A DNA stretch of 64,000 nucleotides, from NCBI RefSeq assembly GCF_006443095.1, contig NZ_VFWZ01000004.1, positions 310,450 through 374,449 on the forward strand, read 5' to 3'. The notes under the pieces were generated by a model. The model saw only the letters and a list, made by a program, of their open reading frames with translations. It had not been told where the DNA came from and ran no database searches. The position numbers and the translations under genes are program-made. Origin of the DNA: Aquimarina algicola. GTDB lineage: Bacteria; Bacteroidota; Bacteroidia; Flavobacteriales; Flavobacteriaceae. Below are positions 10,993 to 21,021 of the stretch, one piece after another (position 1 is the stretch's first letter; each line of letters starts with the position of its first letter).

Positions 10993-11400
10993 TTATTTTC
11001 TAGGTTTTCTTTTTCTCAAACTCTTATATTGTTCACGTTGATCGACAGTTAAAGAACTAATGAATTTATCTTCTTCCTTTTTTAATGTTTCTTTATTGGT
11101 TTCTCTCATCTTTTTTTGTTCTTCGGTCAACAAAGAGCTCATTGCTTTCCTTTTTTCTTTTCTAGAAAGAGTATCATTATCCAAAATTGAAAGTTGTTCT
11201 TCTGTAAATGAAGCTTTCATAGTTTGTCTTAAATCTTTTTTGATCTGTTTTTTAGCTTCAAGTAATTGTTTTTGATCTTCTGATAAACTTTTATAAAACT
11301 CTTTTCTTAGTGTTTTATGATCGTTATGATTTTGGGGTTGCTGGGCAAATAAAGTTATCCCTCCTAAGAATAACGATAAGATAAAAATGATATTTTTCAT
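10993..11400 (-). CDS. Small secreted helical protein with Spy/CpxP-like LTxxQ motifs
   Basis: The start is taken at the ATG ending at 11400, because the signal peptide (M-K-N-I-I-F-I-L-S-L-F-L-G-G-I-T-L-F-A-Q) begins there; an ATG nine codons upstream is also possible. The mature part is about 115 charged, helical residues with repeated S/T-x-x-Q motifs: L-S-E-D-Q, F-T-E-E-Q, L-T-E-E-Q and L-T-V-D-Q. Such motifs mark periplasmic Spy/CpxP-like chaperones and stress proteins, but similarity is short and the assignment is tentative. It has its own terminator. Confidence 0.65.
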   Translation of the reverse strand: MKNIIFILSLFLGGITLFAQQPQNHNDHKTLRKEFYKSLSEDQKQLLEAKKQIKKDLRQTMKASFTEEQLSILDNDTLSRKEKRKAMSSLLTEEQKKMRETNKETLKKEEDKFISSLTVDQREQYKSLRKRKPRK

Positions 11401-11534
11401 ACTTTTTTTATTTAAATAATTAAACAATATACCCTTTAGACTAAAAAACTAGGGTAAAAGTTTAATTTACAATAACAAATAAGAAAAGTGAAGACAAGAA
11501 TTAGGTTCTATAGGAGTTAAATGAATTCGATATA

Positions 11535-12491
11535 CTAAAACAAATCGTTAATGATTTGTTCAATGCTTATTCCTTCGGCTTCGGCTTTGTAATTCTTAAT
11601 CATTCTATGTCGTAGAATACCTGTTGCTACAGCTTGTACATCTTCTATATCGGGAGAGTACTTACCTTTTACTGCCGCATTTGCTTTTGCTGCCAGAATA
11701 AGATTTTGTGAAGCTCTAGGACCAGCTCCCCAATCAATATAGTTTTTAACCAAATCTGTTGCTGTATCTTGATTTGGGCGAGTTTTTGAAACGAGACCTA
11801 CAGCATACTCGATAACATTATCGGCTACAGGAATCCTTCTAATCAAATGCTGAAAATCAATAATTTCTTGTGCAGTAAAAAGTGGGTTAATGGTTTGATG
11901 CACATCACTAGTTGTGCTTTTTACCACTTCTATTTCTTCATCAAAACTAGGGTATTTTAGCTCAATAGCGAACATAAATCTATCTAATTGAGCTTCTGGT
12001 AGAGGATATGTCCCTTCTTGTTCTATAGGATTTTGAGTAGCTAAAACAAAATAAGGTAAATCTAACTTATAATGATGGCCAGCTACAGTTACAGCTCGCT
12101 CTTGCATTGCTTCTAAAAGTGCAGCTTGTGTTTTTGGTGGAGTACGGTTAATCTCGTCTGCAAGTATAATATTAGAAAAAACAGGTCCTTTTATAAACTT
12201 AAAATTTCGACTTTCATCTAAAATTTCACTCCCTAAGATATCACTTGGCATAAGATCAGGAGTAAATTGAATTCTTTTGAAGTCTAGTCCCAGAGCTTTT
12301 GAAATTGTATTAACCATTAGGGTTTTTGCCAAACCAGGAACTCCAATAAGTAGTGCATGTCCTCCTGAAAAAATAGAAATCAATATTTGATCTACAACTT
12401 TTTCTTGCCCTATAATTACTTTTGCAATTTCTTTTTTAAGTTCTGAATGTTTTTTTACGAGCTGTTTGATAGCTGCTACGTCGTCGGACAT
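11535..12491 (-). CDS. MoxR-family AAA+ ATPase
   Basis: The 318-residue AAA+ protein has Walker A G-V-P-G-L-A-K-T at residues 50-57 and Walker B I-I-L-A-D-E-I-N-R ending at 114. The sensor segment is V-L-A-T-Q-N-P-I-E-Q-E-G-T-Y-P-L-P-E-A-Q-x-D-R-F and the AAA lid is C-terminal. MoxR ATPases act as chaperones in the maturation of metal or envelope complexes, often beside VWA-domain genes. Here it lies 1 bp after a SurA-like gene and is the last gene of a four-gene minus-strand run; no VWA gene follows. It is presumed cytoplasmic. Confidence 0.93.
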   Translation of the reverse strand: MSDDVAAIKQLVKKHSELKKEIAKVIIGQEKVVDQILISIFSGGHALLIGVPGLAKTLMVNTISKALGLDFKRIQFTPDLMPSDILGSEILDESRNFKFIKGPVFSNIILADEINRTPPKTQAALLEAMQERAVTVAGHHYKLDLPYFVLATQNPIEQEGTYPLPEAQLDRFMFAIELKYPSFDEEIEVVKSTTSDVHQTINPLFTAQEIIDFQHLIRRIPVADNVIEYAVGLVSKTRPNQDTATDLVKNYIDWGAGPRASQNLILAAKANAAVKGKYSPDIEDVQAVATGILRHRMIKNYKAEAEGISIEQIINDLF

Positions 12492-12492
12492 A

Positions 12493-14055
12493 TTATTTTT
12501 CTTTTTTTAACCAATTGCCACTATACTCACAATCTCTGTAATCTCCATTTATTTTAATATACGTATCTGTTATTTTTTCATTCTGCCATTTGCGGATTGC
12601 ATCTATCTGCTTTTTTCTAAGGGCTAACTCTTGTATCTTAAGATAGTCTTTAGAATAATCTGCAATGTGTTCATCATATCGATTAAGAACTGTGATCAAT
12701 TTAAATTTTTTACGACCTTGTCGGTCTTGATCTGGTATTACTAATGAAACTTCATTAGTTTTTAGTTTAGACACTTGGTCATACAATATAGGGTCTATTT
12801 TGGTAAGTTCAAAATGAGTATCGCCAGTTGTTGGATTAATTAATTGTCCTCCATCTTCTTTTGTCTCTTTTTCATCACTAAATTTTCTTGCAGCTTCTGT
12901 GAAATCAATAGATTTAGAAACAATACTAGTTCTGATTGAATCAATACGTCTTTTTGCTTCGTCAACACTTTTTCTTGTTACATCAGGTACAAGCAATATA
13001 TGTCTTACATCTATTTCTTCTCCTCTAATTTTATCTACTTTAAGAAGGTGCCATCCAAAATCTGTTTTAAACGGTTCACTAACTTCTTGCTCTCCCAGAC
13101 TAAAAGCGACATCTTTAAATTCTTTGGCAAAATTAGTTTTTCGATTCATTGTATATTTACCCCCAGTAGATTTAGACCCGGGATCTTGTGAATATAATAC
13201 TGCTTTGGTAGCAAAACTACTTCCCTTCTCTACGATATCTTCTCTAAATTGATTTAATCTATCTATTACTTTTTGCTCTTCTTCTTCAGGTACTTTGGGT
13301 TCTATTACAATCTGTGCCAATTCTACTTCTGTTCCAAAAAGTGGTCTGTCATCTTTGGGAATATCATCAAAAAATTCTCTTACTTCTTCTGGAGTAATTT
13401 CTATGTCTTCGATAATCTTACTTCTCATTTGTTCTGATAACCTATTTGATTTATTAATTTCAAAAAGTTCTTTTTTGAATTCATCAAGGTTATCTTTTTT
13501 GTATAGTCTCAATACTTTTTCTACAGTTCCTAATTCATTGGTCATATAGCTAAGTTGTTGATCAACCATTGAATTGATTTCTGCATCTCTAACTACTATA
13601 CTATCTTGTACAGCATGATGAGCGTATAATTTATTTTCAAAAAGACTACCGGCAAGTTCACATCTACTCACATCTGCCGAAGAAACCCCTTCGCTGATTA
13701 ACTGTTGATATTGTATATCTATATCACTATCAAGAATTACATTTTCTCCAATAACAGCAGCAACTCCATCTATTTTCATTTTTTGAAAAACCGGTTTGAT
13801 AGTATCTGCTTCTTTTTTTATTGCTAAACTATCATTTACACTTAATCCAGTAGCAACAATAGAATTCCCATTGGTTAATGTATCTCCTACTGCTAAAGAC
13901 TCTTTAACTGTAAGAGTATCTTGAATAACAAGAGTGTTTTTTACACTTACCGTATCCTGTTTTGTAATTGTTGAATCTTGCTCTGTAATTTCTTGAGCAT
14001 AAAATTGTGCACTTATGCTAATCAGCATAGCAAAAAGTGTAGTAGTCTTATTCAT
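12493..14055 (-). CDS. SurA-like periplasmic peptidyl-prolyl isomerase
   Basis: The start is placed at the ATG ending at 14055, which opens a signal peptide (M-N-K-T-T-T-L-F-A-M-L-I-S-I-S-A-Q-F-Y-A-Q) and overlaps the preceding stop by a few bases. The order is a Thr/Val-rich linker, a SurA N-terminal helical domain (V-I-G-E-N-V-I-L-D-S-D-I), then two parvulin rotamase domains. Both carry the G-G-x-Y/L block and the second has V-R-H-I-L-L. SurA escorts outer-membrane beta-barrels. It is third in a run of three related proteins and then MoxR, so a joint role in outer-membrane assembly is likely. Confidence 0.88.
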   Translation of the reverse strand: MNKTTTLFAMLISISAQFYAQEITEQDSTITKQDTVSVKNTLVIQDTLTVKESLAVGDTLTNGNSIVATGLSVNDSLAIKKEADTIKPVFQKMKIDGVAAVIGENVILDSDIDIQYQQLISEGVSSADVSRCELAGSLFENKLYAHHAVQDSIVVRDAEINSMVDQQLSYMTNELGTVEKVLRLYKKDNLDEFKKELFEINKSNRLSEQMRSKIIEDIEITPEEVREFFDDIPKDDRPLFGTEVELAQIVIEPKVPEEEEQKVIDRLNQFREDIVEKGSSFATKAVLYSQDPGSKSTGGKYTMNRKTNFAKEFKDVAFSLGEQEVSEPFKTDFGWHLLKVDKIRGEEIDVRHILLVPDVTRKSVDEAKRRIDSIRTSIVSKSIDFTEAARKFSDEKETKEDGGQLINPTTGDTHFELTKIDPILYDQVSKLKTNEVSLVIPDQDRQGRKKFKLITVLNRYDEHIADYSKDYLKIQELALRKKQIDAIRKWQNEKITDTYIKINGDYRDCEYSGNWLKKEK

Positions 14056-14896
14056 AAACTTCAAATTGTTTGTTCTCAACTGCATCTTTCGTAATATCTT
14101 TTTCAATTTTCTTAACCAACTCTAGTTTTCTTTTATTCAAAATTATTTGTCTAATTGTTGGTGTTACATATGTTAAAGGTGCGATTTGATTTCTATTTAA
14201 AACATCTTTTATCTTTACCATATAAACACCCGTAGAATCCCTGAGTTGTATATAATTCCCTTTTTTCAGAATATCTGACTTTTTTTGTTTTTTCAGAATT
14301 GAAATTTTATTTAGGATTTCGTCAAACTTAATCCAAGTAGAATCATTTGTTGAATATTGTAAGTATTCTAGCTTTCTACTTTCCAATTCTTGTTTATCTT
14401 CTTCATTAAAACGATTTAATCTCGTTTGCGTTGCAACAATATCTCCGTAATCAGGTGGCAAATGTAAGTAACGTAATTTTAGTATCTCCTCATTAAGATT
14501 AAAATTTTCTAAATTTTTATCATAAAAAGATTTGATATCTTGATCGGTGATTTCTAAGTCAATAGACTTTTTGACTACTGCATTTTTATATGCATTGATA
14601 TATAGCGTATTTTGATAACTCTCTATAAGATCATCAAATTCTTGAAGTTCTGCTTCAGATAAATTTCTTTTTGCCTGATCTATAAAGAGTTGTCGCGTTG
14701 CCCAAGTGTTAATATAATTCTTTGCCAAGTTAACACTATCATTCTTTGCAGTATTTTTTGGTATAATCTTTTCTAAGTCATCTTTATATAAATACGCGTC
14801 GTTTACTCTGGCAACAATTTCTCTTTGTTGAGTGTTATTAAAGTTTTGACAAGACCATATAAATAATGATAATACTAGTATTTTATAATAATTCAT
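14048..14896 (-). CDS. Parvulin-related lipoprotein lacking a clear rotamase domain
   Basis: The 282-residue protein starts with a lipoprotein signal ending at S-L-F-I-W-S-C (Cys16). The body resembles the helical chaperone part of SurA/PpiC proteins (V-A-R-V-N-D-A-Y-L-Y-K-D-D-L near residue 30, paired helices and a C-terminal helix), but the H-I-L...G-G-D-L-G parvulin signatures are missing. It begins directly after the stop of the larger isomerase and its end overlaps the next start, so translation is coupled. It probably acts as a holdase partner at the inner face of the outer membrane. Confidence 0.78.
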   Translation of the reverse strand: MNYYKILVLSLFIWSCQNFNNTQQREIVARVNDAYLYKDDLEKIIPKNTAKNDSVNLAKNYINTWATRQLFIDQAKRNLSEAELQEFDDLIESYQNTLYINAYKNAVVKKSIDLEITDQDIKSFYDKNLENFNLNEEILKLRYLHLPPDYGDIVATQTRLNRFNEEDKQELESRKLEYLQYSTNDSTWIKFDEILNKISILKKQKKSDILKKGNYIQLRDSTGVYMVKIKDVLNRNQIAPLTYVTPTIRQIILNKRKLELVKKIEKDITKDAVENKQFEVYE

Positions 14897-16861
14897 CTAG
14901 ATAGATAATTCTTTTTTTGCCTTTTTCAAGGTCTTTTTATTAATTCTTACAGAATATTTACTTCTTAGATGATCTAGCCACTGACTTTCTATATTTTTCT
15001 GAAAATCGTTTATAACTTCTCCTTTAGTTTCTTCAAAAGTTTTGAGTCGAGAAGGTAAAATATCTTTTACAACCATAAGAGTTGTAAAATTATCGCTTTC
15101 GGTAATCATAAATTTTCCTTTTTCGCCAGAAAAATCTTTGGGTAAATTATCCTCTCCTTTTATCAGTTCTTCTTCAGAAAAAAGAACTAGAACCGCATCA
15201 TTTTTATTTATTTGTTTTTTAATCTCTTCAATAGATTTTTGTTCTTTTAGTAACTTCTGTACTTCAGTAATCACATTTTCTTTTGTAGAAGATGCTTTAA
15301 GAATTTTATATACTTCATTCTGTACATATTTATCTTTTTGATCTTCGTAGAATTTTTTCAGTCCTAATGAATCCGTCTTAGAAATATTCCAAATTTTGGA
15401 TTCCATAAGGTCAAATAATAAAAGTCCGTCTCTATACTCATTAATAACACTCGCAAACTCTTCATTATCTTCCTCTAAGTGTTCTTCATAATATTTAAGC
15501 AGAGAAGAGGATTCAAATTGTTTATATGTCTCGTGAGTAAATAGCGAAACGTCTTTGTACATCTTTGATTTACCTTGGTTTCTGAATATAAAATCACTAA
15601 AATCCTTATATGAGTATGTTTTATTATTAATTTGAAAAATCAGCTTATTATCATTTTTAGTTTTTGTAAAATTCCATTCTTCTTTTTTGAACATTGGAGT
15701 CATCACATCATTAAAATGTGCAATAGCTTCTTTATTTTCTTTGATCGAATATTTTTCTCTTAACGAATTGAGGAAAGAATCTGTAACTAATTTTGATCTG
15801 CTATCTCTTTTTACTTTTTCTACGATCTGAAGCTTTGCTTCTTCAAAAGATTTTGGCAGATGTTTTTCTAATAATTGAATAATATGCCACCCATATCGAG
15901 TTTTGATAGGTTCAGAAATTTGATTTTCTTCTTGTAAACCAAAAGCTGTTTGTTCAAATTTTTCAGAATTTAATGCTCCCTGTCCAAATTTTCTTAGTTT
16001 TCCTCCTTCGACCGCAGTACTTGGGTCATCACTATATTGTTTTGCTAATGAAGCAAAAGCGACACCTTGTTTTAATTGTTGATTGATTTCATTAATTCTT
16101 TGCTGTGCTTGTTCTGAAGTTCTGTTTTGATTAACGGCAACCATAATATGTGCTGCAGTAACTTCTCCCAATTTTTTTTCTCTTTTATTAACCTTTACGA
16201 TATGATAACCATATTGAGTTCTAAAAGGTGTAGAAACATTACCTACTTCTGTATTATAAGCAGCTTCTTCAAATGGATAAACCATTCTAAAAACAGAAAA
16301 CCAACCTAAATCTCCATTATTTTTTTTTACTGATGGATCTTCACTATAGATTTTTGCAATTTCTGAAAAAGGAGCACCGCTATCTATCTTAGATTTGGCC
16401 TCTTGTATTTTATTAAAAGCTTTGAGCGTATCTTCTGCAGAAGCATTCGGTTTTACCATAATCAGAATATGACTTGCATTTAATCTTTCTAGAGATCTTT
16501 CATAAGCTTCTTTTACAAGCGCATCTGACGTTTCTGTATCCGTAAGGTATGCTTTAGCTAATTGTTTTCTATACCCTTCTAATTCTTTTAGATAAGTATC
16601 TTTTGTATCCAGACCAAGTTGTTTTGCTTCTTTTAGTTTTAACTTATAGTCAATAAAAAGATTCAAATATTCGTCAACATTTTTTTGTGACTCATCTTTG
16701 ACAAGATCAATATTTTTAAGATATACTTTTTTGAACTCAGAAATATAGACAGGGGTATTATCTATAGTAAAGAGGATATCCTTTGATTGTTGGGCTTTAA
16801 CCAAAGTAAAAAGAAAGAGCCCCAGACATAGAAGTAGTGATTTTTTTTGTGTAGTTTTCAT
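14897..16861 (-). CDS. Periplasmic peptidyl-prolyl isomerase with two parvulin domains
   Basis: The 654-residue protein has a signal peptide (L-L-L-C-L-G-L-F-L-F-T-L-V-K-A-Q). Two rotamase domains are seen at about 125-230 (A-S-H-I-L-I...G-D-L-G-W-F...Y-G-Y-H-I-V-K-V) and 235-340 (A-A-H-I-M-V...G-G-K-L-R-K-F...Y-G-W-H-I-I-Q-L). A long helical C-terminal part with no clear parvulin signature follows. It is the first gene of the operon that continues with two SurA-like proteins and MoxR. A promoter matching the flavobacterial consensus lies about 20 bp upstream. Confidence 0.92.
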   Translation of the reverse strand: MKTTQKKSLLLCLGLFLFTLVKAQQSKDILFTIDNTPVYISEFKKVYLKNIDLVKDESQKNVDEYLNLFIDYKLKLKEAKQLGLDTKDTYLKELEGYRKQLAKAYLTDTETSDALVKEAYERSLERLNASHILIMVKPNASAEDTLKAFNKIQEAKSKIDSGAPFSEIAKIYSEDPSVKKNNGDLGWFSVFRMVYPFEEAAYNTEVGNVSTPFRTQYGYHIVKVNKREKKLGEVTAAHIMVAVNQNRTSEQAQQRINEINQQLKQGVAFASLAKQYSDDPSTAVEGGKLRKFGQGALNSEKFEQTAFGLQEENQISEPIKTRYGWHIIQLLEKHLPKSFEEAKLQIVEKVKRDSRSKLVTDSFLNSLREKYSIKENKEAIAHFNDVMTPMFKKEEWNFTKTKNDNKLIFQINNKTYSYKDFSDFIFRNQGKSKMYKDVSLFTHETYKQFESSSLLKYYEEHLEEDNEEFASVINEYRDGLLLFDLMESKIWNISKTDSLGLKKFYEDQKDKYVQNEVYKILKASSTKENVITEVQKLLKEQKSIEEIKKQINKNDAVLVLFSEEELIKGEDNLPKDFSGEKGKFMITESDNFTTLMVVKDILPSRLKTFEETKGEVINDFQKNIESQWLDHLRSKYSVRINKKTLKKAKKELSI

Positions 16862-16880
16862 GATAAATACCTAAATCAGA

Positions 16881-16910
16881 CAAAAATAATAATATTAAAA
16901 CGTTTTACAA
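16881..16910 (-). promoter_or_regulatory. Flavobacterial-type promoter of the parvulin-MoxR operon
   Basis: On the minus strand, TTG (16910-16908) is followed by a 19-nt spacer and TATTTTTG (16888-16881), matching TTG-N17-19-TAnnTTTG used by the Bacteroidota primary sigma factor. The first isomerase start codon is 20 bp beyond. Confidence 0.65.
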
Positions 16911-17019
16911 CCTTCTTTTCTAACGAAGCAAACATTCCTTATAGTATAGACTTTTAATTTTTTTGTGATCTATGTATATTGTGCACACCAAACAACATCG
17001 CATAAACACGTCCCCCAAC

Positions 17020-17472
17020 ATGGAATACACCCTGAATATAAAAATAAAACTCCCTATAAATCAAGTCATTGAAAAGTTCAATGATGAAGATAATCTCAAA
17101 CATTGGCAAAAAGGTCTGATCTATAGAGAACATCTAAGCGGTACAAAAAAAAGTACTGGCGCTACTTCTAAACTCGTTTACAAAATTGGAAAAAGAGAAA
17201 TAGAAATGATAGAGACTATCACACTCGTAGATCCCCCAGAAATATTTCATTTTACTTTTGACTCTAAAAATGTATACAACATACAGGAAAATTACTTCGA
17301 ACAATTATCCAACAATGAGACTAAATGGATTTCTAAAAATGAATTTAAGTTTAGTGGATTCATGAAAATTATTAGTTTTTTTATGTATGGTGCTTTTAGA
17401 AAACAATCTTATGCGTATATGAAAGATTTCAAATTATTTGTCGAGGAAGGTAAAAGCGTATTGAGCAATTAA
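17020..17472 (+). CDS. SRPBCC / START-like domain protein
   Basis: The start is taken at ATG 17020, where the domain begins (M-E-Y-T-L-N-I-K-I-K-L-P); a frame extension upstream to 16972 adds only unconserved residues. The 150-residue protein has the polyketide-cyclase/SRPBCC layout: beta strand, helix pair (N-Q-V-I-E-K-F-N-D and N-L-K-H-W-Q-K-G-L), a run of strands with G-K-R-E-I-E-M-I-E-T-I, and a long C-terminal helix (R-K-Q-S-Y-A-Y-M-K-D-F-K-L-F-V-E). These domains bind hydrophobic ligands; the ligand here is unknown. Divergent from the isomerase operon. Confidence 0.75.
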   Translation: MEYTLNIKIKLPINQVIEKFNDEDNLKHWQKGLIYREHLSGTKKSTGATSKLVYKIGKREIEMIETITLVDPPEIFHFTFDSKNVYNIQENYFEQLSNNETKWISKNEFKFSGFMKIISFFMYGAFRKQSYAYMKDFKLFVEEGKSVLSN

Positions 17473-17536
17473 AAATATGCTCATTAAAATTTTACAAATT
17501 ATCATTAAACATTATTTAACGTAAAAACTTATTTTT

Positions 17537-17776
17537 TTGGAAAAAAACATAAAACTTATTTGGGATTTTAGAGGACCTGATGCAAGTAAAATTGCACAGC
17601 ATCATGAAACACACTTGAAAGAATACATTAAATCAGAGCAATTGTTATTGAATAAGACCGGTCATCAAGATGTAGATAATATGCACAGTATTGCCTTTAT
17701 GGTGGTTACTGAATCCGAAATGAAACCTGTAAGAGATGCTCTTAGACCCCATCGAGGGCAACTATATCAAGAATAA
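17537..17776 (+). CDS. Small conserved hypothetical protein
   Basis: 79 residues, best read from TTG 17537 since the whole length looks protein-like and no ATG occurs near the beginning. It is soluble and rich in His (Q-H-H-E-T-H, G-H-Q-D-V-D). The second half runs M-H-S-I-A-F-M-V-V-T-E-S-E-M-K-P-V-R-D-A-L-R-P-H. I believe similar short proteins occur in other flavobacteria but know no function. It lies between the SRPBCC gene and ompH on the same strand. Confidence 0.6.
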   Translation: MEKNIKLIWDFRGPDASKIAQHHETHLKEYIKSEQLLLNKTGHQDVDNMHSIAFMVVTESEMKPVRDALRPHRGQLYQE

Positions 17777-17820
17777 AACAAAAAATATAATAACTGGCAT
17801 ATATATTGAGATAGACCTTA

Positions 17821-17828
17821 TATATTTG
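17821..17828 (+). promoter_or_regulatory. -7 element TATATTTG upstream of ompH
   Basis: A perfect TAnnTTTG element 32 bp before the ompH start. No TTG is present at the usual distance (the nearest is 12 bp upstream), so only the -7 box is supported. Confidence 0.45.
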
Positions 17829-17860
17829 CAAAAATTTAAAAATCAATAAATAAAATTCTG

Positions 17861-18379
17861 ATGAAAAAAATATTGTTTTTAGTCTTAGTATCAATTGTTA
17901 GTCTACAAGTAAACGCTCAATCTAAGACTGGTACTATCGATACTGAATATATACTTTCTAAAATGCCTGAACTTACAAAGGTTCAAGAAGATTTGAAAGC
18001 TTATAACACAAAACTAGAAGGAGAGTTAAAAACCAAAGTAGATGATTATCAAGTAAAAGTAAAAGATTATCAAGATAAAGTAGCTTCATTTACAGATGCT
18101 ATGAAAAAGACCAAACAAGAAGAAATCATCAAATTAGAAAATGATATTGCAAAATTTCGCCAGAATGGAGCACAGCTTGTACAAATAGAGCAAAACAAAT
18201 TATTACAACCGCTATATAAGAAAATAGGAGGTGCTTTAGAAGAAATTGCAAAAGCTGAAAAATATACACAAGTTTTTACAATAACCTCTAGTGGTTTGGC
18301 TTATGTAGATCCAAAATATGATTTGACTAAAACTGTGATGAACAAATTGGGGATCAAGGATGAAGCTCCTAAAAAATAA
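17861..18379 (+). CDS. ompH: OmpH/Skp-family periplasmic chaperone
   Basis: 172 residues with a signal peptide (L-F-L-V-L-V-S-I-V-S-L-Q-V-N-A-Q), then G-T-I-D-T-E-Y-I-L-S-K-M-P, the conserved Skp N-terminal strand. A long charged coiled coil (about 40-110) follows and the beta strands return at the C-terminus (Y-T-Q-V-F-T-I-T-S-S-G-L-A-Y). Skp trimers hold unfolded outer-membrane proteins with the coiled-coil arms. The gene is close to, but divergent from, the parvulin operon, giving a small outer-membrane-assembly neighbourhood. It is closed by a two-way terminator shared with guaB. Confidence 0.9.
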   Translation: MKKILFLVLVSIVSLQVNAQSKTGTIDTEYILSKMPELTKVQEDLKAYNTKLEGELKTKVDDYQVKVKDYQDKVASFTDAMKKTKQEEIIKLENDIAKFRQNGAQLVQIEQNKLLQPLYKKIGGALEEIAKAEKYTQVFTITSSGLAYVDPKYDLTKTVMNKLGIKDEAPKK

Positions 18380-18404
18380 TTGTACATCTTACATAAATTA
18401 ATAC

Positions 18405-18436
18405 AAAAAAATGCATCCCAAAGAGATGCATTTTTT
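18405..18436. terminator. Bidirectional terminator between ompH and guaB
   Basis: A-tract, stem ATGCATC / GATGCAT (7 bp, extended by A-T pairs), 7-nt loop and T-tract. Poly-A on the left and poly-T on the right let it serve both convergent genes. Confidence 0.88.
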
Positions 18437-18465
18437 CGTTTTCAGAATCATTATCATATATTTTT

Positions 18466-19961
<1,496 letters not shown>

Positions 19962-19964
19962 ATG

Positions 19965-19972
19965 CAAATGTA
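19965..19972 (-). promoter_or_regulatory. -7 element TACATTTG of guaB
   Basis: A minus-strand match to TAnnTTTG, 23 bp upstream of the start codon, implying a very short leader. No clear TTG lies at 17-19 bp, so the upstream half is weak or activator-dependent. Confidence 0.45.
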
Positions 19973-20343
19973 CGTTTTTTTTGAAGAATAACGTTTTCAT
20001 ATCCTTTTATTTTATTCTTAAAAATATGTATACGCTATCAAATCAATAATTGGCTTTTTTGATTCGCTTTTTAGTAAACTACTTTAAGACAAACTCAAGA
20101 AACATAAACAACTACATATTTTTGAAGTTTTGAAGCAGCCCTTCAAACATTTATATCTCAATCATCAAATAAGGGTTAAAAATGAGGTATATATGTTTCA
20201 AAAGTTCATTTTATAAATAGTAAACATTTCTAAAAGGGGGAGAATCCCCCATCAAATTCAGTGTTTTTCCCTCTACCGCTATGTTTATATATACGCTACT
20301 TTTGGCAACAAGTAAACAAATCATCACACAAAAAAGGCTTATA
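19973..20343. other. Intergenic region between guaB and a small hypothetical gene
   Basis: About 370 bp with no convincing gene. It holds a short hairpin GTTTTGAAG / CTTCAAAC near 20130-20155 and a GGGGG-AGAAT-CCCCC stem at 20236-20250. Neither has a proper U-tract. An in-frame extension of the next gene back to 20281 is possible but reads unlike protein. Confidence 0.3.
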
Positions 20344-20679
20344 ATGATCATATCACACAAAATATCAAGTTATAGTTTACAAATTGTAAGTAATTACTCT
20401 GGTGGAGGAGGTTATCAAATAGGGTTTGTATATCTATATGACGAGCAGCAAAAATATCTAGGACACCTTGGTATTATAAAAGAGCATCAGACACTACCTC
20501 AAAACAGAAAATATAATGATGACACATTAAGCATTTATTTTCATGAAACTGAATTACAATCTATCCTTGAAATCCTTAGAAATGAGAACTTAGTTCACCT
20601 TAAGTTTAATACCTGTTCAAAATGGGGGGCTTTAGTAACAGGTAGAGGTGCAGCAAGCAATGGGGAGCTTGCTGCCTGA
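20344..20679 (+). CDS. Small hypothetical protein with glycine-rich strand
   Basis: The start is placed at ATG 20344, giving 111 residues; a longer frame from 20281 adds a poorly conserved-looking lead. Visible parts are an N-terminal strand (I-S-S-Y-S-L-Q-I-V-S-N-Y), a G-G-G-G-Y-Q turn, Y-L-Y-D and a short helix (E-T-E-L-Q-S-I-L-E-I-L-R-N-E). The tail is unusual (W-G-A-L-V-T-G-R-G-A-A-S-N-G-E-L). No signal peptide. I do not recognise the family. The structured RNA candidate begins 11 bp after its stop. Confidence 0.5.
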   Translation: MIISHKISSYSLQIVSNYSGGGGYQIGFVYLYDEQQKYLGHLGIIKEHQTLPQNRKYNDDTLSIYFHETELQSILEILRNENLVHLKFNTCSKWGALVTGRGAASNGELAA

Positions 20680-20690
20680 CATTGATAAAC

Positions 20691-20852
20691 AGACCTGAAA
20701 AAACTATCTAATATGATACTACTCTCATTTAGTATATGAGCCAACCGGAAAAGAGAGTTTAAAAAAATACAAATTGTGAAGAATGTAATTGGTTCACAAT
20801 CCGGTAACAGTGGAAATATACTAAATCGTCATCTTAATGTTTTTTCAGGTCT
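20691..20852 (+). ncRNA. Candidate structured RNA, rod-shaped, possibly 6S-like
   Basis: Four nested complementary pairs lie in one 162-nt stretch. The outer stem AGACCTGAAAAAAC / GTTTTTTCAGGTCT (20691-20704 with 20839-20852) is 14 bp. Then ATTTAGTATAT / ATATACTAAAT (20727-20737 with 20816-20826) is 11 bp, CCA and ACCGG pair with TGG and CCGGT, and the inner stem ATTGTGAA / TTCACAAT (20773-20780 with 20793-20800) is 8 bp. The outer and second stems are separated by an open bubble of 22 and 12 nt, the layout of 6S RNA. Strand is uncertain; plus is chosen because a T-rich tract follows. No promoter element was identified. Confidence 0.5.
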
Positions 20853-21021
20853 CTTCTTAGAATCTTCATCTTTTTTTCGATAAAAAACCTAGTATACTAT
20901 CAAGCTCAACAATGAGATTACACAAATAGACATCTAAAGTATTTTTACTCCTAAATAATTTATAAAAATTTTATATCCTGTTAATTTTTAATGTGTTGTA
21001 GAGTAATGTATCTTTAGTAAT

